Assembly (NCBI GenBank): GCA_947489175.1
Contig: CANLED010000029.1
Location: forward strand, 1 to 12,542
From: Chitinophagaceae bacterium
Lineage (GTDB): Bacteria > Bacteroidota > Bacteroidia > Chitinophagales > Chitinophagaceae
Direction of reading: 5' to 3'
DNA length: 12,542 nt
The notes beneath the pieces were generated by a model. That model saw only the letters and a program-made list of their open reading frames with translations. It ran no database searches and was not told the DNA's origin. Shown here piece by piece: positions 8,401 through 12,542 of this stretch (within the stretch, counting starts at the first letter, position 1; each line of letters opens with the position of its first letter). Made by a program: the position numbers and the translations under genes.

Positions 8401-11400
8401 GCTGCCCAACCACCTGCTTCATCTAATCCTGATAACCTCAATTCATTTACCCATATTTCTGTATTTACAGTGCTACCAATACCATCTTTTGGATTTTCCA
8501 TTCCTAATAAAACACCTTTAACTTCTCCTAGATTAGGATTTCCCATGATGGAGAAAATTTTGCCGTCTATTGTTTTGCGATAAATTGAACTTGCATTATT
8601 TGTGTTGAGATTCCTTTCATTTTTTAACCTGATTAGGTCTGTAAAATAGAAATTCAATTCATTTTCTGTTGGCCAAATAATTTTTTCATCTGTGGTTCCA
8701 AATGGCGTTATTTTAAGTGGATATTTTATTTCATAGAAGTTATTGATGTAGTCATTTCCTAAACGTATTACTGCATAAACTTCTCCATCTTTTAATTTGT
8801 TATACTCCCTAAGACTTTCTGCGTGATAGAATAATGAAACTTTTTTATATTGACGGAGATCATGATTGAATGCTTTAAAAACACCCCTTCCGTCTCCATC
8901 TTCTAAATTGATTACCCTCATGCTCAGTGCTTGCTCATTTTGTAATATATTGATGCCGCCGTTACTGAGTGTTTGCACCCGCTCAATTCCAGGAGGGGTT
9001 CTGTAAACTATGGGATCTCTTCTGTCGTTTTCTTCAATATTTACAGCCGAAACATTAAACAGTGTATTGCTATTTGCAAGGTCTATAGGTTTATAGGTAC
9101 CTGTTGTGTCTAGATCATAGGCAAATCGTCTCCAATTGTTTCTAACTAGTTCTAATTTTGCAAATCGCATCACAACCGAATCTGCAAAATCTGTCAGAAA
9201 CATCCTAAAGAACCTGATGGATTTGAAATCTGGAATATCTCCAACTTTGTTGTTGTAAGCTGTAATGGGTACCCTAAATTGATACCAAATTTGGTCTTGT
9301 TTGCTGCCGTCTGCTAAGGTTATGCTTACCGCTTTTTTATCCGCAATAAAATTTCTTCCTACTTGCATGCTGGCATCACCTGATGGTTTCAGGTCTATTC
9401 TATATTGAAAATATTCTTCAGATTCATTCAAGGTATTGTCTCTATTTAAATCTTCTCCATCCGGGTACAATGTAAAGGCGGATGCAAAATCTGATCCCGC
9501 CTTTGCTACAGGTGAATTTCCTTGCGGATTATTGAAGTTTTTGTATCTCGTTAAGATGCCTGCATTTTCTTGGTCGTAAGTCTCATCCCTGTAATATTTA
9601 AAGTTATCTGCTGATGGATCAACGAATGCATCTTTGTAAACTTTCGATGTTAATCCATATCGTGAAGCTAGCTCACTCAAATAACTTGCCCTTTTTTGTA
9701 CTTCTGCTGTATCAGTTAATCCATCTAGACCAACGTCCTGAAATTGCCTATCTGCTGGATCGTTGCTAAAACCCTGCGTTATTTGAATTGGATTCAATGG
9801 TACCTTTCCCCAACTTGAATTGGCGGTGGCTGCTGGTATTGTAGGCGTTGGCAAGCCATTTTCATAGAACCTTCTTGAATCTTTTAAGATGTCTTCTGAA
9901 ATGTTTCCTAAGTTTAAATACAATGATCCTCCCGAAGGATTTGTTTTTCCTATAAATGGGTCTAGTACCCAAAAATCTACAAATTCAATATTGGCTGTTT
10001 CGAAATCAGTTTGGTCGATTCCTCTCATGATTCCTCCCCAACGCTTATTTGGATTGTTTAACAATCCCGTGCTGTTTATATTGGCTGCATCAAAATTATA
10101 GGGACCCTTTTCTTTTGGATAATAAGCCAAATCAAAAGTTACAAGTTGTGATTGCCCAAAATCGGGAGTCCTTCTTGGGAAAATTTCCTGTTGTCCAACA
10201 CTTCTCACCCTTGAATCTGACAACTGCTTTAGGTCATTCCTTAAAGGGTTGTTTACATTTCTTTTTTCTTGAAGGACTGGCTCAATATTATACCAAGCTA
10301 ATTTCGCCCTATTTTTTCCATATTCAAGATCATCAAAGGCGGATGCTTCCGGAAATAAAATATTTCCACCTCTGTCAGTTGCTCCCTTTGGAGTTGATGC
10401 CAATGTCCACCCAACAATCGGAAACCTCAAATCAATGCTCGACCTTGTTCCTTCAAAATCATCCAAATAGATTAATCCTTCACCACCTTTTCCTATTTGA
10501 GGGGCATGACCAGGCTTCATCTTTGCCGCTTCAGCTGATGCACTGATAGACGAAGTTCCATTTGCCTCATAAAACGGCAACTTGCTGAGCAATTTGTTTA
10601 GCCTTGGCAATTCGCTGTTGTAATTCATGTCAATTCCTGTCATGGAATTTCTGATTGGATCAGAGCCATATTCCATTTTAGTGAAAAATGGTCTTTCACT
10701 AAGCCTTACCATCGTGCCTCCGACAGAAAATTTCTTATTGAATAAGTAATCCCACCTCAATCCGGTATAAGTTCTTTGCTGTACGCCAAAGGTTGAATTG
10801 TTTTCAAATTGAACGTTAACAGGCACTCCTGAGTTCTTTATTGCACTATTAATAACCCGCAATGTTCCTGATATATAATCAATGGTGTAATCAATATTTT
10901 CTTGTAATGTTTGTCCACCTGATGTTACCGTAACCGAACCTGGAGGGATATTGAATGCATTTAATGAGATTTCTCCTGATGTTCCTCCTGATGATTTAGA
11001 ACTTCCCCTGATTAAAAAGCGGTTTAGGTTGGCATACGTTTGTGCAATGGCCTTGATGGTATCGTATAACGGATAAAATAAATATTTTTTTCTAAGCGAT
11101 ATATCAGTAGTAAAGGCATCGTCAAGGTCATGTCCAAATGGTTCTAAGACTGGGAAAATGGCGCGACTTTGGTATGAATTAACTGTATAGCCTTCCACAA
11201 AATCAAATACTCCATCAGGCTGTGGGTCGTTTTGGTTATTGAGCCTATCAAGATTTACAAGGGTTAAAAGAGGTACTCCAGCCTTATCACCTTCTGGTAG
11301 GTATCTTTTTTCTCCACCGCCTGGCTCTTGGTATAGTATGTTAAATTGAAAGTCAGTTCTTTCTAGTTGTCCTGACCCTACTGGATAAATATTTTTCATC

Positions 11401-12542
11401 ATCAAATCCCACATGGGTAATGCAGTTCTCTGTGATGTTGCTTTCAACAGTTTAAGGAACAATATTTTTTGAATTCCACTGGTTGAATCTACGGGCACAT
11501 CTTGTGCAAATTCTCCAACTTGAAAAACCTTGCCGTTTACAGTGTATTGATAGGCTACACCGAGCACTTCGTCTGCTTGTAGCGTTACGTTTAATGAAAT
11601 GAATCCAAGCTGTCTGTTGAAATAATATTGAGTGGTGTCTAACTTTCTTGCAAATGTTTTTTCAAAGTCACGCACTGGCTGAAGTCCAATACTCGCCAAA
11701 GTATTCACAATTTGGGCGGGGTTTCTACTGTTTGGATTTCCAATCAATTTGCTATACAAGTCATTGGTTCCATTTGAAGGGTATATTGAACCGGGTCTTA
11801 CATTAATTACAGGGGGCTGCTGATAAGGTTTATCTTCTGCCAAATCCATCAATCCAACTACATCTCGTGCATTGGTTGTAGCCCCATTGCGATTTGTTAC
11901 CCATACTTCCATCCGTAACAACTGAACCTGTGAGCTTATCACAGGTAAGTTTTTCATGGAATTATTATAGGTATTTCTGAAATATTGGGCCAATAGGAAG
12001 TGTCTATTCTCCTCATATTCATCCGCTTTGATTTCAAAAGGGGTACTGCTTGACCCGCCTTTCATGGCAGTTGATTGACGTTGGGATCGTTGACTCGCAA
12101 ATACACTTGTTAACCAAAGTTTTCCAAATTGCAATTGGGTTTTTAGCCCAAAAAGTTGTTGAGCGCCAGGTATTAATGTGCCTTTTGATGCGAAAGAAGT
12201 ATTTCCTACTTCAATTTTTTTAAAAATATCATCTGCTCCACCCGAATAGTCTAGCTTTAACTGATTCTCAAAATCAAATGTTGATAGGGTGTTGTAGCTA
12301 ATTGGAAACTTCATTTTATCACCTATGTTCCCAACTACATTTAAGTTTGCCGCCATGTCAAAGTCGAGACCACCATTTTTTCTCGCCCTTTCTGGCAGGG
12401 TAGGATTCTTGATGTTCTGTCCTTGATATCCTGCTGTTATGGTTACTTCTCCTTGCGGTTTTATATCTATTTTTCCTGTGCCAAACAATCTGTTGAATAG
12501 GTCATCAGTCATGTTTAGCTTTGGTTTCACGAGTTTCCTATT
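5421..12542 (-). CDS. sprA: SprA (Sov), T9SS outer-membrane translocon, N-terminus outside window
   Basis: SprA is the outer-membrane channel of type IX secretion; the Flavobacterium protein is a single-chain 36-strand barrel with a periplasmic cap and a lateral gate bound by PorV. Here 2373 residues are visible, ending in RISLAQ and TAG at 5421-5423. The frame stays open through AAT AGG AAA CTC to base 12542, and the GTG at 12530 is internal, because the signal peptide and first family segment are missing. Family blocks, N to C: FDFENQLKLDY and the IEVGNTSF region (~12190-12280); EVWVTNR (~11890-11915); DGVFDFVEG with FPVLEPFG (~11137-11230); VGLDGL (~9720-9735); EDLNRDNTLNESE (~9417-9455); WRRFAYDLD (~9115-9140); EIWVNELRLSGLDE (~8419-8460); RRQFGAIRPRN (~7735-7770); FGMRWRKRGFPLPF (~5720-5765); and the final strands. 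A Lys/Glu-rich segment lies at ~6845-7265. No frameshift or internal stop. Its promoter is off-window. Confidence 0.97.
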   Translation of the reverse strand, partial: NRKLVKPKLNMTDDLFNRLFGTGKIDIKPQGEVTITAGYQGQNIKNPTLPERARKNGGLDFDMAANLNVVGNIGDKMKFPISYNTLSTFDFENQLKLDYSGGADDIFKKIEVGNTSFASKGTLIPGAQQLFGLKTQLQFGKLWLTSVFASQRSQRQSTAMKGGSSSTPFEIKADEYEENRHFLLAQYFRNTYNNSMKNLPVISSQVQLLRMEVWVTNRNGATTNARDVVGLMDLAEDKPYQQPPVINVRPGSIYPSNGTNDLYSKLIGNPNSRNPAQIVNTLASIGLQPVRDFEKTFARKLDTTQYYFNRQLGFISLNVTLQADEVLGVAYQYTVNGKVFQVGEFAQDVPVDSTSGIQKILFLKLLKATSQRTALPMWDLMMKNIYPVGSGQLERTDFQFNILYQEPGGGEKRYLPEGDKAGVPLLTLVNLDRLNNQNDPQPDGVFDFVEGYTVNSYQSRAIFPVLEPFGHDLDDAFTTDISLRKKYLFYPLYDTIKAIAQTYANLNRFLIRGSSKSSGGTSGEISLNAFNIPPGSVTVTSGGQTLQENIDYTIDYISGTLRVINSAIKNSGVPVNVQFENNSTFGVQQRTYTGLRWDYLFNKKFSVGGTMVRLSERPFFTKMEYGSDPIRNSMTGIDMNYNSELPRLNKLLSKLPFYEANGTSSISASAEAAKMKPGHAPQIGKGGEGLIYLDDFEGTRSSIDLRFPIVGWTLASTPKGATDRGGNILFPEASAFDDLEYGKNRAKLAWYNIEPVLQEKRNVNNPLRNDLKQLSDSRVRSVGQQEIFPRRTPDFGQSQLVTFDLAYYPKEKGPYNFDAANINSTGLLNNPNKRWGGIMRGIDQTDFETANIEFVDFWVLDPFIGKTNPSGGSLYLNLGNISEDILKDSRRFYENGLPTPTIPAATANSSWGKVPLNPIQITQGFSNDPADRQFQDVGLDGLTDTAEVQKRASYLSELASRYGLTSKVYKDAFVDPSADNFKYYRDETYDQENAGILTRYKNFNNPQGNSPVAKAGSDFASAFTLYPDGEDLNRDNTLNESEEYFQYRIDLKPSGDASMQVGRNFIADKKAVSITLADGSKQDQIWYQFRVPITAYNNKVGDIPDFKSIRFFRMFLTDFADSVVMRFAKLELVRNNWRRFAYDLDTTGTYKPIDLANSNTLFNVSAVNIEENDRRDPIVYRTPPGIERVQTLSNGGINILQNEQALSMRVINLEDGDGRGVFKAFNHDLRQYKKVSLFYHAESLREYNKLKDGEVYAVIRLGNDYINNFYEIKYPLKITPFGTTDEKIIWPTENELNFYFTDLIRLKNERNLNTNNASSIYRKTIDGKIFSIMGNPNLGEVKGVLLGMENPKDGIGSTVNTEIWVNELRLSGLDEAGGWAAVGQMNIQLSDLGSISMSTNIHTAGFGQLEQRVNERYRDDFKQFDVSTNLQLGKLLPKGLGLEIPFFANLSQTISTPQYDPYDKDITLKEKLRLYRSLRDSIKNDAVDFIGLKTINFTNVRFVQKQDKKIKLWSISNFDFSYSITETKQHNPLIENNQVNKTQGGIGYNYTSQPKYIEPLKKLIKTKTPWLDFIRNVNFNPIPSLIGIRMDSRRQFGAIRPRNVGGGKFKIPETYDKYFVIDRNYNMRWDLTKSLNLDFKAVNNSRIDEPFGRIDTKAKKDSIKSNFLKGGRNTIYNQSSDLTYNVPTNVIPILDWTTINIAYRSTYNWIGASRLAVNLGNTIQNSGQTGGTLELNLTQLYNKSRILRAIDEVAEPQLPGTPKTPEDTKITRKKKADQKSAKKTEKDRKTKEPVDDKPVKQTKPIIPPPPSNIYSLPDGLDPTFKVNKPGSFRVQKEVVVAAKDTIAAEKTIENETVKKENEAKEKKAKQELAKKLKEEKKQLKINEPKEKKEITLSTVEKAILRTITGVKRLGATYNEGGSTLLPGYMDSTKFFGQNWNSMSPGLDFIMGKQPNQAWLDDIGKKGLITKDPLLNNLFIQSYEQKLNLTAQVEPVRDLIIDLNLDKSLSKNFSTLFKDTVGTGQFNSLNPYSGGGFSISYIAFQTLFGKFDPNNTSEIFKKFETNRNILSKRLGEQNPYSKTVGADGYYKGYGRYSQDVLIPAFISAYTNKDPNQVSLLKTGEYGSVKANPFSGYLPKPNWRLTYNGLSRIESLQKYFTNFTISHGYNSTLSMNSFNSALLFQDTLMIGFPSFIDSVSGNYIPYFLVPNLSISEQFSPLIGIDFTTPGQLSGRFEYRKSRQLSLSLIDFQLSEVRSTEITFGMRWRKRGFPLPFKLKIGKKEASSKLDNDITFALDFSIRDDINANSRLDQSNAFATGGQRVLSIRPTVDYVLSNRVNIQLYFDQRRLNPYVSNAAPSVNTRGGVQIRISLAQ
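6845..7265 (-). other. Lys/Glu-rich low-complexity segment inside SprA
   Basis: About 140 residues of SprA are highly charged and differ from the barrel sequence on both sides. In protein order there is a Lys-rich part (TRKKKADQKSAKKTEKDRK, ~7250-7185), a proline run IIPPPP (~7110-7127), a short linker, then an alternating Lys/Glu stretch (~6990-6855) likely to be helical or coiled-coil. It ends just before the barrel block TITGVKRLGATY. It is in frame and leaves both flanking blocks intact, so it reads as a loop or insertion rather than damage. Polar loops in this part of SprA may be common, and I cannot compare lengths here. Confidence 0.7.

Noticed and set aside
10049..10546. 165-residue open frame on the + strand opposite sprA
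   Set aside because: The opposite strand is a strongly conserved SprA coding block. The predicted peptide has no recognisable domain, no ribosome site and a skewed composition. It is a shadow frame, as are the shorter + strand frames at 5569-5934, 8047-8295 and 8341-8583.

Overview
The window reads as chromosomal core-type DNA of a Bacteroidota member. It is AT-rich, has weak Shine-Dalgarno signals, and encodes SprA, the type IX secretion (T9SS) outer-membrane translocon, plus a cargo-type protein ending in a T9SS type B sorting domain. The IMP dehydrogenase C-terminus and the Lnb/DUF4105 membrane protein also fit this phylum. T9SS argues against most gut Bacteroides and fits environmental lineages (Cytophagia, Chitinophagia, Sphingobacteriia, Saprospiria, Flavobacteriia). 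I cannot settle the class from this sequence alone.

Layout, left to right. (1) 1-599 (+): the C-terminal ~40% of guaB, cut by the window edge. (2) 612-1784 (+): a periplasmic-domain plus five-helix membrane protein of the DUF4105/Lnb family (lipoprotein N-acyltransferase candidate), 12 bases after guaB and probably cotranscribed. (3) 1889-4483 (+): an 864-residue exported surface protein with a TTG start, a Cys-rich N-terminal domain, two PKD domains, four tandem Ig-like repeats and a type B C-terminal sorting domain. (4) 4578-5330 (+): a YdfG-like short-chain dehydrogenase. (5) 5338-5379: a 42-bp near-perfect palindrome between convergent genes, a terminator for the gene on its right. (6) 5421-12542 (-): sprA, filling the right 57% of the window and running off its right edge without its N-terminus.

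Three of the five genes concern the cell envelope: lipoprotein maturation (Lnb-like), a T9SS-exported surface protein, and the channel through which such proteins leave. That is a plausible functional neighbourhood, but only guaB and the Lnb-like gene look like an operon. guaB and the dehydrogenase are metabolic genes.

I found no transposon, CRISPR array, tRNA, rRNA, prophage or defence island, and no gap over 300 bases without a gene. I see no clear previously undescribed system. The points most worth a second look are the EF-hand-like loops in SprA, its Lys/Glu-rich segment, the exactly spaced Cys pairs in the surface-protein repeats, the TTG start followed by T9/T8 runs, and the large palindrome.
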